64,000 nt of DNA from Methylibium sp035476815. Its GTDB lineage: Bacteria > Pseudomonadota > Gammaproteobacteria > Burkholderiales > Burkholderiaceae_C. Made by a program: the position numbers and the translations under genes. Below the pieces are notes generated by a model. It was given only the letters and a program-made list of their open reading frames with translations. It made no database searches and was not told the DNA's origin. The stretch spans positions 1 to 64,000 of the forward strand of contig DATILD010000052.1 of the NCBI GenBank assembly GCA_035476815.1. Direction: 5' to 3'. Of this stretch, positions 31,075 through 40,513 are shown one piece after another. Position 1 is the stretch's first letter. Each line of letters opens with the position of its first letter.

Positions 31075-34000
31075 ATGAAGCCAGCCCCCCTGCCCGACGA
31101 CGAAGCCCAGCGTCTGCACCTGTTGCACGAGCTGCGCATCCTCGACACCGGCAGCGATCCGGCGCTGGTCGCGCTGGCCCGCCTCGTCTGCAGCTATACC
31201 GGCTGGCCGATCGGCGGCATCAGCCTGGTCGACGCCGCGCGACAGTGGTTCCCGGCGATGGAGGGCCTGCCGGGCGTGCACGAGACGCCGCGCGACATCG
31301 CCTTCTGCGCGTACACGATCCTGGGCGACGGGCCGCTGGAGGTGCCCGACGCGACCATCGACCGGCGCTTCGCCGACAACCCGCTGGTCACCGGCGCCCC
31401 CGGCTTGCGCGCCTACGCCGCGATGCCGGTGGTGGTCGACGGCTTGCGCATCGGCACGGTCTGCGCGATGGATCGCCGCCCGCACCCGCTGAGCGAGGCC
31501 GGCCGCGCCGCGCTCGCCGACCTGGCGCTGCTGGCCGGTCACCTGCTCGAGGCTCGACTGCGCGCCGAGCGCAACCGCCTGCAGGAGGCACGGGTGCGCG
31601 GCGCCAGCCGCGCCGGCAGCGACTGGCTGTGGGAGAGCGATGCCGAGGGCGTGCTCACGTGGCTGTCCGACAGCGTCGAGGCGCACACCGGGATCCCGGC
31701 CAGAGAACAGATCGGTCGCAGCACCGAGGACCTGAACCGGCCGCCTGGCGACGAACACATGGCCAGCCGGGACGCCTACGTCGAGGCGCGCGCCCGGCGC
31801 GCCCCCTTCCGCGACCTGATCGCCGAACGCGGCACGACGCGAGGCCCGATCGTCGTCTCGATCAGCGGCGACCCGGTGTTCGACCGCCAGGGCCTTTTCA
31901 AGGGCTACCGCGGCGCGGCGCGCAACGTCACCCCCGAGCTGGCCGGGCGCGCCGCCGCGCGCCGCAGCGAGGCGCTGCTGCAGCATGCCATCGAGCACCT
32001 GAACGCCGGCGTGATGATCTCCGGGCCGGAGGGCCGCATCCTGCTCAGCAACACGCAGTGGCGGCGCGCGATCGAGCGGGCCCTGCCGGCCGTGCCGACG
32101 CACTGGCCCGACCTGGTCGACGCGCTGCTGCGCGCCGGTGCCTACCCGGACGCCGTCGGGCGCGAGCCGGAATTCGCGCGCTGGCGCCTGTCGCTGGCGG
32201 GGCCGGACGCCCCGGCGCAGGAGCTGCGCATGGGCCACCAGCATCTGCTGGTCACCGACCAGCCGCTGCCCGACGGCAGCGTGGTGCACCTGTCGATGGA
32301 CATCACCCAGCGCCGCCGCGCCGAGCAGTCGATCGCGGCGCAGGACGCGCGGCTGCGCGCGGTGCTCGCGGCCCTGCCCGATCTGTGGTTCATCGCCGAC
32401 CGCGACGGCACCTACCTCGAATGCAGCGACGCGCTGCATCCCTGGCTGGTGCAGTCCTTCGACGAGTTGCGCGGCCGGCGCTTCGTCGAGGTGCTGCCGC
32501 CCGACGCGGCGGCGCGCAGTGTGCGCGGCGTGCGTGCGGCGCTCGCCGGCGAGGGCGTGCAACGCACCGAGTACCGGGTGCGTTGCCGCGACGGCATCGA
32601 GCGCGACTTCGAGGCCCGCATCGCGCCGATGGCGGCCGACCGCGCGCTGTTCCTGCTGCGCGACCTGACCGAGCTCAAGCGCCTCGAGCGCGACATGCAG
32701 CTGCTGCAGCACGTGATCGAGGCCGAGGCCGCGTTGCCGATGGTGGTGGCCGACGCCTCCGAGCCGGACCTGCCGCTGATCTTCGCCAACGCCGCCTTCG
32801 AGCGGCTGACCGGCTATTCGCGTGCCGAGGTGCTGGGGCGCAACTGCCGCTTCCTGCAGGGTGACGAGGACAACGCGGCGGCGCGGCGGCAGCTGCGCAC
32901 GGCGGTCGCCGAAGGCCGCGACTGCACCGTCACGCTGCTGAACCGCCGCCGCGACGGCAGCCGCTTCGTCAACGAGCTGCATGTCGCGCCGGTGCGCGAC
33001 GAGCTCGGTCGCCTCACCCACTACATCGGCGTGCAGTACGACGTCACCGAGCGCACCCGCGCGGCCCAGCAGCTCGAGCTCAGCGAGGCGCTGTACCGCT
33101 CGGTGGCGAGCGCCGTGTCCGACGGCCTGCTGGTGCTCGACACCGATGGCGTGATCGTCGCCGCCAACCCCCCGGCCTGCACGCTGCTGAAGCTGGAGGC
33201 GGGCCAGCTGCAGGGGCAGCGCATCACGCGCCTCGGCTTCGCGCTGATGCAGGAGGACGGCGCGCCGCTGCCGAAGGAGGAACACCCGGCCTACGAGACG
33301 CTACGCTTCGGCCGCAGCCGCCTCGACCGGCGGGTGCGGCTGCGCCGGTCCGACGGCGTCGAGCTGCTGCTGCGCCTGAGCGCGCAACCGCTGCGGCCGG
33401 GCACGGCCGGCGCGCCATCGGCCTGCGTCATCACCTTCCGCGACGTGACGGCCGAGCGCGCCGCCGAGGTGGCGCTGGCCGCCGCCGAGGCGCGCTGGCA
33501 GTTCGCCCTCGACGGGGCCGGCGAGGGCGTGTGGGACCTCGACGAGGACCGTGGCCGCGTGTACTACTCGGCGCGCTGGAAGGCCATGCTGGGTCATGTC
33601 GACGACGAGGTCGGCGACCGCCTGACCGAGTGGACGCAACGCATCCACCCCGACGACAAGCCGCAGGTGATGGCGGCGGTGGCGCGCTACCGTGCCGGCG
33701 AAACACCCGAGTACCGCACCGAACACCGGCTGCGCCACAAGGACGGTCGCTGGATCTGGGTGCTCGATCGCGGCAAGACCGTCGAGCGGCGCGCCGACGG
33801 CAGTTCGCGCCGGGTGGTCGGCACGCACACCGACATCACCCACCAGCGCGAGGCCGAGCGCGCGCTGCGCGAGCAGCAGGCGGCCGAGCTGGCCAGCCGC
33901 GCCAAGAGCGAGTTCCTGTCGCGCATGAGCCACGAGATGCGCACGCCGCTCAATGCGGTGCTCGGCTTCGGCCAGCTGCTGGCCCAGCGCGGCGCCGACG

Positions 34001-35025
34001 ACCCGCTGCTGCTGCAGCGCTATGCCGGCCACATCCTGCATGCCAGCCGACACCTGCTGGCGCTGGTGGACGACGTGCTCGACCTGCAGCAGGTCGAGGA
34101 AGGCCGGCTGCTGCTGACGCCGCAGCCGCTGGCGCTGCACGCGGCCGTCGCCGCGGCGCTGGCGCTGGTCGGCCCGCAGGCGCAGGCGCGCCGGCTGCGC
34201 GTCGAGGCCGCGGTGGACCGCGCGGTGCGGGTGCGCGCCGACGCCAAGCGGCTGCACCAGGTGCTGCTCAACATCCTGTCCAACGGCGTCAAGTACAACC
34301 GCGAGGGCGGCACGCTGCGCTGCGCGCTGGCCGACGGCGGCGACCCCGGCCGCGTGCGGCTGCTGGTCGAGGACAGTGGCCCGGGGCTGAGCGAGGCCCA
34401 GGTGCGGCGGCTGTTCCAACCGTTCGAGCGGCTGGGCTTCGAGACCTCGGCGATCGAGGGCACCGGCCTCGGCCTGATCATCGCCCGCCGGCTGATGCAG
34501 GAGATGGGCGGTGGCCTCGAGCTGGTCAGCCAGCCCGGCCGCGGCACCTGCGTGACGCTGCTGCTGCCGCGCGCCGGCGCCGACATGCCGGCCGCGGCGG
34601 CCGAGGCCGCGCCGACGGCCGCCGCGGCGCGCGAGCCGGCCGGCGTGCCGATGCGCCTGCTCTACGTCGAGGACAATCCGCTCAACGCGCTGCTGTTCGC
34701 CGAGGCGATCGGCAGCCGCCAAGGCGTCGAGCTGCGCCTGGCCGGCGACGGCCACGAGGCGCTCGCGCAGGTCGACGGCTGGCAGCCCGACGTGCTGGTG
34801 CTCGACGCCCGGTTGCCCGGCCTGTCCGGCTACGATCTGCTGCTGCGCCTGCGCGAGCGGCCGGAACTCGCCGCGACGCCGGCCTTCATGTGCTCGGCCG
34901 ACGCGATGCCGGAAGACCTGCAGCGCGCGGCGGCTGCCGGCTTCGTCGGCTACTGGACCAAACCGATCGACATCGAACGCGTGATGCACGACCTCGCCGC
35001 CCTGCAAGCCCCCAGCCCCGCATGA
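31075..35025 (+). CDS. LOV-domain hybrid histidine kinase with GAF and multiple PAS domains
   Basis: A 1316-residue cytoplasmic sensor without membrane segments. In order: GAF (about 8-165), three PAS domains (about 180-290, 300-420, 425-540), a LOV domain (about 550-660), two more PAS domains (about 675-795 and 800-925), HisKA with His953 (SRMSHEMRTPLNAVLG), an HATPase with DSGPGLSEAQ and GTGLGLIIA, and a receiver with Asp1244 (VLVLDARLPG). The LOV domain has GRNCRFLQG with adduct-forming Cys591, both flavin-contacting Asn (TLLNRRRDGSRFVNELHV) and the signalling Gln (YIGVQYD), so it should sense blue light. No output regulator is adjacent; the stop overlaps the hemH start (ATGA). Confidence 0.93.
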   Translation: MKPAPLPDDEAQRLHLLHELRILDTGSDPALVALARLVCSYTGWPIGGISLVDAARQWFPAMEGLPGVHETPRDIAFCAYTILGDGPLEVPDATIDRRFADNPLVTGAPGLRAYAAMPVVVDGLRIGTVCAMDRRPHPLSEAGRAALADLALLAGHLLEARLRAERNRLQEARVRGASRAGSDWLWESDAEGVLTWLSDSVEAHTGIPAREQIGRSTEDLNRPPGDEHMASRDAYVEARARRAPFRDLIAERGTTRGPIVVSISGDPVFDRQGLFKGYRGAARNVTPELAGRAAARRSEALLQHAIEHLNAGVMISGPEGRILLSNTQWRRAIERALPAVPTHWPDLVDALLRAGAYPDAVGREPEFARWRLSLAGPDAPAQELRMGHQHLLVTDQPLPDGSVVHLSMDITQRRRAEQSIAAQDARLRAVLAALPDLWFIADRDGTYLECSDALHPWLVQSFDELRGRRFVEVLPPDAAARSVRGVRAALAGEGVQRTEYRVRCRDGIERDFEARIAPMAADRALFLLRDLTELKRLERDMQLLQHVIEAEAALPMVVADASEPDLPLIFANAAFERLTGYSRAEVLGRNCRFLQGDEDNAAARRQLRTAVAEGRDCTVTLLNRRRDGSRFVNELHVAPVRDELGRLTHYIGVQYDVTERTRAAQQLELSEALYRSVASAVSDGLLVLDTDGVIVAANPPACTLLKLEAGQLQGQRITRLGFALMQEDGAPLPKEEHPAYETLRFGRSRLDRRVRLRRSDGVELLLRLSAQPLRPGTAGAPSACVITFRDVTAERAAEVALAAAEARWQFALDGAGEGVWDLDEDRGRVYYSARWKAMLGHVDDEVGDRLTEWTQRIHPDDKPQVMAAVARYRAGETPEYRTEHRLRHKDGRWIWVLDRGKTVERRADGSSRRVVGTHTDITHQREAERALREQQAAELASRAKSEFLSRMSHEMRTPLNAVLGFGQLLAQRGADDPLLLQRYAGHILHASRHLLALVDDVLDLQQVEEGRLLLTPQPLALHAAVAAALALVGPQAQARRLRVEAAVDRAVRVRADAKRLHQVLLNILSNGVKYNREGGTLRCALADGGDPGRVRLLVEDSGPGLSEAQVRRLFQPFERLGFETSAIEGTGLGLIIARRLMQEMGGGLELVSQPGRGTCVTLLLPRAGADMPAAAAEAAPTAAAAREPAGVPMRLLYVEDNPLNALLFAEAIGSRQGVELRLAGDGHEALAQVDGWQPDVLVLDARLPGLSGYDLLLRLRERPELAATPAFMCSADAMPEDLQRAAAAGFVGYWTKPIDIERVMHDLAALQAPSPA

Positions 35026-36113
35026 AGCACGCCCCCGAACCGGCCCACCGCCACGGTCGGCCCGAGCGCACCGGCGTGCTGCTCGTCAACCTCGGCAGCC
35101 CCGACGCCCCCACCGCCCCGGCGCTGCGCCGCTACCTGGCGGAGTTCCTCGGTGACCCGCGGGTGGTCGAGATCCCGCGGCCGCTGTGGCTGCCGATCCT
35201 GCACGGCATCATCCTGCGCGTGCGGCCCAAGAAGTCGGCCGCGAAGTACGCGACGATCTGGACCGAGGACGGCTCGCCGCTGAAGGTCTGGACCGCGAAG
35301 CAGGCCACGCTGCTGGCCGGCTACCTCGGGCAGCGCGGCCACCCGGTGCTGGTGAAGCCGGCGATGCGCTACGGCTCGCCGTCGGTCGCGGCCCAGCTCG
35401 ACGCGCTGAAGGCCGAGGGCGCGACGCGCATCCTGGTGCTGCCGCTGTACCCGCAGTACTCGGCCACCACCACCGCCAGCGTGTTCGACGCCGTCTGCGC
35501 CTGGGCCGCGCGCGTGCGGCGACTGCCCGAGCTGCGCTTCGTCAACCACTACCACGATGACGCGGGCTACATCGGCGCGCTGGCGCGCCGCATCGAGGCC
35601 CATTGGCAGACCCATGGCCGGCCCGACCAGCTGGTGCTCAGCTTCCACGGCGTGCCCGAGCGCACGCTGCAGCTCGGCGACCCCTACCACTGCGAATGCC
35701 TGAAGACCGCGCGGCTGTTGGCCGAGCGGCTGAGCCTCGCGCCCGAGCAGGTGCAGACCACGTTCCAGAGCCGCTTCGGCAAGGCCAAGTGGCTGGAGCC
35801 CTACACCGAGCCGACGCTGGTCGCGCTGGCCCGGCAGGGCGTGCGGCGGGTCGACGTGGCCTGCCCCGGCTTCACCTCCGACTGCCTCGAGACGCTGGAG
35901 GAGATCGCCCAGGAGGCCCGCGCGGCCTTCCTGAACGCCGGCGGCCGCGAGTTCCAGTACATCCCCTGCCTGAACGACCAGCACGAGTGGATCGACGCGC
36001 TCGCGGCGATCGCGATCCGCCACCTGCAGGGCTGGCCGACGCAGGCCACGCCGGACGCGGCCGCGCTGCAGCAGCAGGCCGACCGCGCCCGCCGCCTCGG
36101 CGCCGCACGCTAG
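35022..36113 (+). CDS. hemH: Ferrochelatase
   Basis: A 363-residue enzyme inserting Fe(II) into protoporphyrin IX to make heme. Signatures are GVLLVNLGSPDAPT, PLYPQYSATTTASVFD, the catalytic-His strand LVLSFHGVPERTLQLGDPYHCEC, TTFQSRFGKAKWLEPYT and the Glu-containing CPGFTSDCLETLEEI. It overlaps the LOV kinase stop by four bases, so heme synthesis and the kinase are co-expressed. It ends in CTAG, where the convergent tctA also stops. Confidence 0.96.
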   Translation: MKHAPEPAHRHGRPERTGVLLVNLGSPDAPTAPALRRYLAEFLGDPRVVEIPRPLWLPILHGIILRVRPKKSAAKYATIWTEDGSPLKVWTAKQATLLAGYLGQRGHPVLVKPAMRYGSPSVAAQLDALKAEGATRILVLPLYPQYSATTTASVFDAVCAWAARVRRLPELRFVNHYHDDAGYIGALARRIEAHWQTHGRPDQLVLSFHGVPERTLQLGDPYHCECLKTARLLAERLSLAPEQVQTTFQSRFGKAKWLEPYTEPTLVALARQGVRRVDVACPGFTSDCLETLEEIAQEARAAFLNAGGREFQYIPCLNDQHEWIDALAAIAIRHLQGWPTQATPDAAALQQQADRARRLGAAR

Positions 36114-37624
36114 CCGGCCGGTCGGGCGACGCCGCGCTGCGCCGCCAGCCAGCGCCACAGCGGCGGCGCCAGCAGCAGCAGCACGCACAGCGCCAGCACG
36201 CCGGCCGAGAGTGGCCGCTCGACCAGCACGCTCCAGCGGCCCTCGCCGATGCTGATGGCGTTGCGCAGCTGGGCCTCGGCCATCGGCCCGAGGATCATGC
36301 CGACGATCACCGGCGCGGTCGGGAAGTCGAAACGCCGCATCAGCACGCCGAGCAGGCCGATGCCGTAGAGCAGCAGCAGGTCGAAGGACGACTGGCGCAT
36401 GCCGTAGACGCCGACCGTCGCGAAGATCAGGATGCCGGCGTAGAGCAGCGGCTTCGGGATCTTCAGCAGCTTCACCCACAGCCCGACCAGCGGCAGGTTC
36501 AGCACCAGCAGCATCAGGTTGCCGATGTAGAGCGAGGCGATCAGCGCCCACACCAGCGCCGCTGAGGTCTGGAACAGCGTCGGCCCCGGCTGGATGCCGT
36601 AGTTCTGGAACGCCGACAGCAGGATCGCGGTGGTGTTGGAGGTCGGGATGCCGAGCGTCAGCAGCGGCACCATCGCCGCGGTCACGCTGGCGTTGTTGGC
36701 CGCCTCGGGCCCGGCCACCCCTTCGATCGCGCCGACACGGCCGAACTCGGCCTGGTCGGGCCCCTTGGCCAGCCGCTTCTCGAGGCTGTAGGACAGGAAG
36801 GTCGGGATCTCGGTGCCACCGGCCGGCAGGGTGCCGAAGGGAAAGCCCAGCGCGGTGCCGCGCAGCCAGGCCGGCCAGGAGCGCCGCCAGTCGCGCGGGC
36901 TCATGCGCAGGCTCGACATCGCGTTGCGGCTCTCGACCACGCGGCCCTCGTAGAGCGCCAGGAACAGCGCCTCGCCGACCGCGAACAGCCCCACCGCCAC
37001 CAGCACCACCTCGATGCCGTCGACCAGCTCCGGCACGCCCAGCGTGTAGCGTGCGGTGCCGGAGATCTGGTCGATGCCGATCAGGCCGATCGCCAGCCCG
37101 ATGAAGAGCGACGTCATGCCGCGCAGCATGCTCGAGCCCAGCACCGCCGACACGGTGGTGAAGGCCAGCAGCATCAGCGCGAAGTACTCGGGCGGACCGA
37201 GCCGCAGCGCCCAGTCGGCGATGAAGGGCGAGAACAGCGTCACCAGCACCGTCGCCACCGAGCCGGCGACGAAGGAGCCGATTGCCGCGGTGGCCAGGGC
37301 CGCGCCGGCGCGGCCATGCTTGGCCATCAGGTTGCCCTCCATCGCGGTGACCATCGAGCCGGTCTCGCCGGGCGTGTTCAGCAGGATCGAGGTGGTCGAG
37401 CCGCCATACATCGCGCCGTAGTAGATGCCGGCGAACATGATCATCGAGGCCGTCACCGGCACGTTGGCGGTGATCGGCAGCAGCATGGCCACCGTCAGCG
37501 CCGGGCCGATGCCCGGCAGCACGCCGACCGCGGTGCCGATGAAGCAGCCGACGAAGGCCCACATCAGGTTGATCGGGGTGGCGGCGGTCGCGAAGCCGCT
37601 CAGCAGTTGCTGCCAGAGTTCCAT
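36110..37624 (-). CDS. tctA: Tripartite tricarboxylate transporter large permease TctA
   Basis: A 504-residue inner-membrane permease with about 12 helices. Family signatures are FVGCFIGTAVGVLPGIGPALTVAMLLPIT, GIYYGAMYGGSTTSILLNTPGE and PFGTLPAGGTEIPTFLSY. It works with TctB and the periplasmic TctC to import tricarboxylates or related acids. It lies 19 bases after tctB in the leftward operon. Its TAG stop and the hemH TAG stop share the four bases CTAG. Confidence 0.96.
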   Translation of the reverse strand: MELWQQLLSGFATAATPINLMWAFVGCFIGTAVGVLPGIGPALTVAMLLPITANVPVTASMIMFAGIYYGAMYGGSTTSILLNTPGETGSMVTAMEGNLMAKHGRAGAALATAAIGSFVAGSVATVLVTLFSPFIADWALRLGPPEYFALMLLAFTTVSAVLGSSMLRGMTSLFIGLAIGLIGIDQISGTARYTLGVPELVDGIEVVLVAVGLFAVGEALFLALYEGRVVESRNAMSSLRMSPRDWRRSWPAWLRGTALGFPFGTLPAGGTEIPTFLSYSLEKRLAKGPDQAEFGRVGAIEGVAGPEAANNASVTAAMVPLLTLGIPTSNTTAILLSAFQNYGIQPGPTLFQTSAALVWALIASLYIGNLMLLVLNLPLVGLWVKLLKIPKPLLYAGILIFATVGVYGMRQSSFDLLLLYGIGLLGVLMRRFDFPTAPVIVGMILGPMAEAQLRNAISIGEGRWSVLVERPLSAGVLALCVLLLLAPPLWRWLAAQRGVARPAG

Positions 37625-37643
37625 GGCGGTGCTTCCTGGCGGC

Positions 37644-38153
37644 TCAGAGCCAGCCGGTCTTGGTCAGGCCCGGCAGCGTCAGCCCCAGGCCCTTGGTGAA
37701 CAGCCAGTAGACCGGCGCCGACAGCGCCAGCCCGATCAGCGCGTCGCGGCCCAGCTGGCGCAGCGCGCCGGCCTGGCCCATCGACTGCCGAAAGCCCCGC
37801 GCCGCCAGCGCGAACAGCAGCGCGCACGACAGGATGAAGCCGAGCCGGCTGATCAGCGCCGCGTTGAGCAGCAGGCCGGCCGAGACCCAGGCCATCGAGG
37901 TCCAGTCGGCCGGCGCGCCGGCCGCCTCCGCGGCCGCCGGCGGCGGTGCGGCTTCGGTGTCGGCGCGCGCCGCGGCGATCATCAGCAGCACGCCGCAGAC
38001 CGCGAGCGCGGCGCTCACCAGCCAGGGCAGGAAGGCCGGGCCGACCCCGGCATAGCCGGCCTCGCCATGGATCTGGCTGGCGCCGGCGGCCAGCAGCAGC
38101 GCCAGCAGCACGCTGCCGCCGCCGATCAGGGTCTGGGCGCGTCGTGGGGACAT
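37644..38153 (-). CDS. tctB: Tripartite tricarboxylate transporter small permease TctB
   Basis: A 169-residue membrane protein with four predicted helices (about 8-26, 40-60, 85-120 and 137-155) and an Ala/Pro-rich loop in the middle. Size, topology and position between tctC and tctA identify it as the poorly conserved TctB subunit; primary sequence alone would be weaker evidence. A stable hairpin separates it from tctC. Confidence 0.88.
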   Translation of the reverse strand: MSPRRAQTLIGGGSVLLALLLAAGASQIHGEAGYAGVGPAFLPWLVSAALAVCGVLLMIAAARADTEAAPPPAAAEAAGAPADWTSMAWVSAGLLLNAALISRLGFILSCALLFALAARGFRQSMGQAGALRQLGRDALIGLALSAPVYWLFTKGLGLTLPGLTKTGWL

Positions 38154-38184
38154 GCGGCCTCCTCGTTGGGGTCTCGAACGGTGA

Positions 38185-38207
38185 ACGCCCCGCCGCGGGC
38201 GGGGCGT
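38185..38207 (-). repeat. Intercistronic hairpin between tctC and tctB
   Basis: Ten-base perfect stem (ACGCCCCGCC / GGCGGGGCGT) with a three-base loop and no T-run. It may protect the tctC message or partly end transcription, so that binding protein exceeds permease. Confidence 0.7.
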
Positions 38208-38224
38208 CCGGGCGGGTCGGCAGC

Positions 38225-39199
38225 TCAGAGCATGCCGAGCTTGACCATCAGCGCGCGCAGCCGCGCATGGTCCTCGTCGACGAAGCGGGCGAACTCGTCG
38301 CCGCTCAGCAGCGCCGGGGTCCAGTTGTTCTTCTCGAGCGTCTCGGCCCAGGCCTTGGTCTTGGTGGCCTTGCCGACCGCGTCGACCAGCGCCTTGCGCT
38401 GCTCGGGCGTGATGCCGGCCGCGGCGTAGACGCCGCGCCAGTTGCCGATCGCGACGTCGATGCCCTGCTCCTTGAGCGTCGGGATGTCGACGCCCTTCAG
38501 CCGCGCCGGTGCGGTGATGCCGATCGGGCGCAGCTTGCCGGCCTTGATGAATTCCTCCAGCTCGGCCAGGCCGCTGGTGCCCACGGTCACATGGCCGCCG
38601 AGCATCGCGATCACCGCCTCGCCGCCGCCCTTGAAGGGCACGTAGTTCATCTTCGCGACGTCGACGCCGGCGTCGCGCGCGATCATCGCCACGCTGACAT
38701 GGTCGACCGAGCCCTTGGAGCCGCCGCCCCACTTGACGCTGCCCGGGTCCTTCTTCATCTGCTCGACCACGTCCTTCATGCTCTTGATCGGCGAGGCCGC
38801 CGGCACCACGAACACGTTGTACTCGGCCAGCAGGCGCGCGACCGGCGTCACGTTGGCGAGCGAGACCGGCGGCTTGTTCTGCACGATCGCGCCGACCATG
38901 ATCGCGCCGACCACGAGCATCGAATGGGCCTCGCCCTTGCTCGCGTTGGCGAACTGCGCCAGCGCGATCGTGCCGCCGGCGCCGCCCTTGTTCTCGTAGG
39001 TCACCGAGTCGGCGGCGCCCGCCTCCTGCAGCGCCTTGCCGATGCCGCGGCCGGTCTGGTCGTAGCCGCCGCCCGGGTTGGCGCCGATCATGATCTTGAA
39101 GTTGTCGCCGGCCTGCGCCGGGCCCGCGGCCAGCAGCGCGAGGGCCAGCACGCTCGTCGCGGCCGGCAGCAGCAGGCGCTGCAGAAGGGAAGGCGTCAT
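38225..39199 (-). CDS. tctC: Tripartite tricarboxylate transporter substrate-binding protein TctC
   Basis: A 324-residue periplasmic binding protein of the Bug/TctC family. A Sec signal peptide (about 1-28, ending AGPAQAG) is followed by FKIMIGANPGGGYDQTGRGIGKAL, ENKGGAGGTIALAQFANA, VKWGGGSKGSVDHV and a C-terminal lobe. The GANPGGGYD and KGGAGG loops normally contact the ligand carboxylates. The start at MTPSLLQRLL was chosen because it begins the signal peptide; 44 in-frame upstream codons are not family-like. It follows the porin in the leftward operon opposite tctDE. Confidence 0.94.
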   Translation of the reverse strand: MTPSLLQRLLLPAATSVLALALLAAGPAQAGDNFKIMIGANPGGGYDQTGRGIGKALQEAGAADSVTYENKGGAGGTIALAQFANASKGEAHSMLVVGAIMVGAIVQNKPPVSLANVTPVARLLAEYNVFVVPAASPIKSMKDVVEQMKKDPGSVKWGGGSKGSVDHVSVAMIARDAGVDVAKMNYVPFKGGGEAVIAMLGGHVTVGTSGLAELEEFIKAGKLRPIGITAPARLKGVDIPTLKEQGIDVAIGNWRGVYAAAGITPEQRKALVDAVGKATKTKAWAETLEKNNWTPALLSGDEFARFVDEDHARLRALMVKLGML

Positions 39200-39229
39200 C
39201 GTCGGTCTCCTGTGAGAGGTGTCGGGCCG

Positions 39230-39248
39230 CGCGCCGAGGATCGGCGCG
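39230..39248 (-). repeat. Intercistronic hairpin between porin and tctC
   Basis: CGCGCCGA-GGA-TCGGCGCG, an eight-base perfect stem in the 138-base porin-tctC gap, without a T-run. It may set relative expression of the two genes. Confidence 0.55.
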
Positions 39249-39337
39249 GCCGCTTCGTTGCTGTCTTCTCGCCCGACGGCGAGGCGTTGCGATCCGGTTT
39301 GATCTTCGCGCCGGTGCCGCCGGGTGTCCACCGCGGG

Positions 39338-40417
39338 TCAGAAGCGGTGCTGGATGCCGAAGCCGACACCGGTCTGGGTGTCGCCGAAGGCCACGTCGTC
39401 GCGCGACACGCCGACCACGCCGTCCTTGGCGTCGGCATGACCCGCCACCGCATACACGTCGGTGCGCTTGGACAGCGCATAGCGCGCGCGCAGCACCAGC
39501 AGCGACGGGTCGTCGACGGTTGGCGCGGTGTTGCCGCTGCGGATGTCCTGCCGGTAGTAGGCCGCGGTCAGCGTCAGCGCCGGGACCGGCCGGTAGGTCG
39601 CGCCGATCCAAGCGGTGCGGCTCTGGTTGTCGCTGCCGCCGGCGGCGAAGGACTTCTCGTAGTCGCGCAGCACGCCGAACAGCTTGACCGTGCCGAAGTC
39701 GTAGCTGGCGCCGACGTGGAAGGTGCGCGTGCGGTCGCGCTCGCTGGCGGTGGTGGTGCCGTTGATCTGCTCCCAGGTGCCGACCAGCGAGAGCGCGCCG
39801 AGGCTGTAGCCGAGGCCGAGGTTGTAGGTGGCGGCGTCCGAGGTCTGGCCCGCGACCTCGCCGAAGCCATAGCTGGCACCGACGCGCACGCCGGCGAACT
39901 CGCCGCGGTACTTCACCAGGTTGGAGACGCCGGTGACCATGCCGTCCTTGCGCGCACCGGTGGCGCCCGCCGAGGTGGCCCAGGAGTAGGCGGGCGCGTA
40001 GCCCATCGGGTCGAAGGCGATGATGAAGTCGTAGCTGGTGCTGTAGGAGCGGCCGACCACCAGCCGGCCGAAGCCACCGTCGAGCCCGACGTTGGCCTGG
40101 CGGCCGAACAGCGAGCTGCCGCCGGCGCCGGTGTCGACGGCGAGCTCGCCCTCGAGCTGGAAGATCGCCTTCAGGCCGCCGCCCAGGTCCTCGCTGCCGC
40201 GCAGGCCCCAGCGCGAGGTGTTCATGCCGCCCGAGTTCAGCGCCCAGCGCGAGTCGAGCGCGGCGTTGTTGTGGTTGCGGTACTCGAGGTAGCTGTCGAG
40301 CAGGCCGTACAGCGTCACGCTGCTCTGCGCGCAGGCGGGCGCGGCGCCGGCGGCCAGCGCGAGGGCCAGGACGGCGCGGGCCGCCGGGCTCGATGCGAGG
40401 GGGTTCAGGGGCTTCAT
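39338..40417 (-). CDS. Gram-negative porin (OmpC/Omp32-like)
   Basis: A 359-residue outer-membrane trimeric porin of the beta-proteobacterial type. A signal peptide ends ...AAPACAQ, then QSSVTLYGLLDSYLEYRNHN, SRWGLRGSEDLGGGLKAIFQLEGELAVDTG and LFGRQANVGLDGGFGRLVVGRSYS, and it ends in the C-terminal BAM signal with final Phe (GIQHRF). As first gene of the tct operon, facing tctD, it is likely the outer-membrane entry for the substrate of TctCBA, comparable to OpdH beside tct genes in Pseudomonas. AGGAG precedes the ATG. Confidence 0.93.
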   Translation of the reverse strand: MKPLNPLASSPAARAVLALALAAGAAPACAQSSVTLYGLLDSYLEYRNHNNAALDSRWALNSGGMNTSRWGLRGSEDLGGGLKAIFQLEGELAVDTGAGGSSLFGRQANVGLDGGFGRLVVGRSYSTSYDFIIAFDPMGYAPAYSWATSAGATGARKDGMVTGVSNLVKYRGEFAGVRVGASYGFGEVAGQTSDAATYNLGLGYSLGALSLVGTWEQINGTTTASERDRTRTFHVGASYDFGTVKLFGVLRDYEKSFAAGGSDNQSRTAWIGATYRPVPALTLTAAYYRQDIRSGNTAPTVDDPSLLVLRARYALSKRTDVYAVAGHADAKDGVVGVSRDDVAFGDTQTGVGFGIQHRF

Positions 40418-40513
40418 GCGGGTCTCCTCTTGGACTGGTGGATGCGACGGCCGTGATGCTGCGGGGCACGGCGCGGTCGGCCTGTGCGCGTGAACCCGAA
40501 GGCCGGCGCCGGC

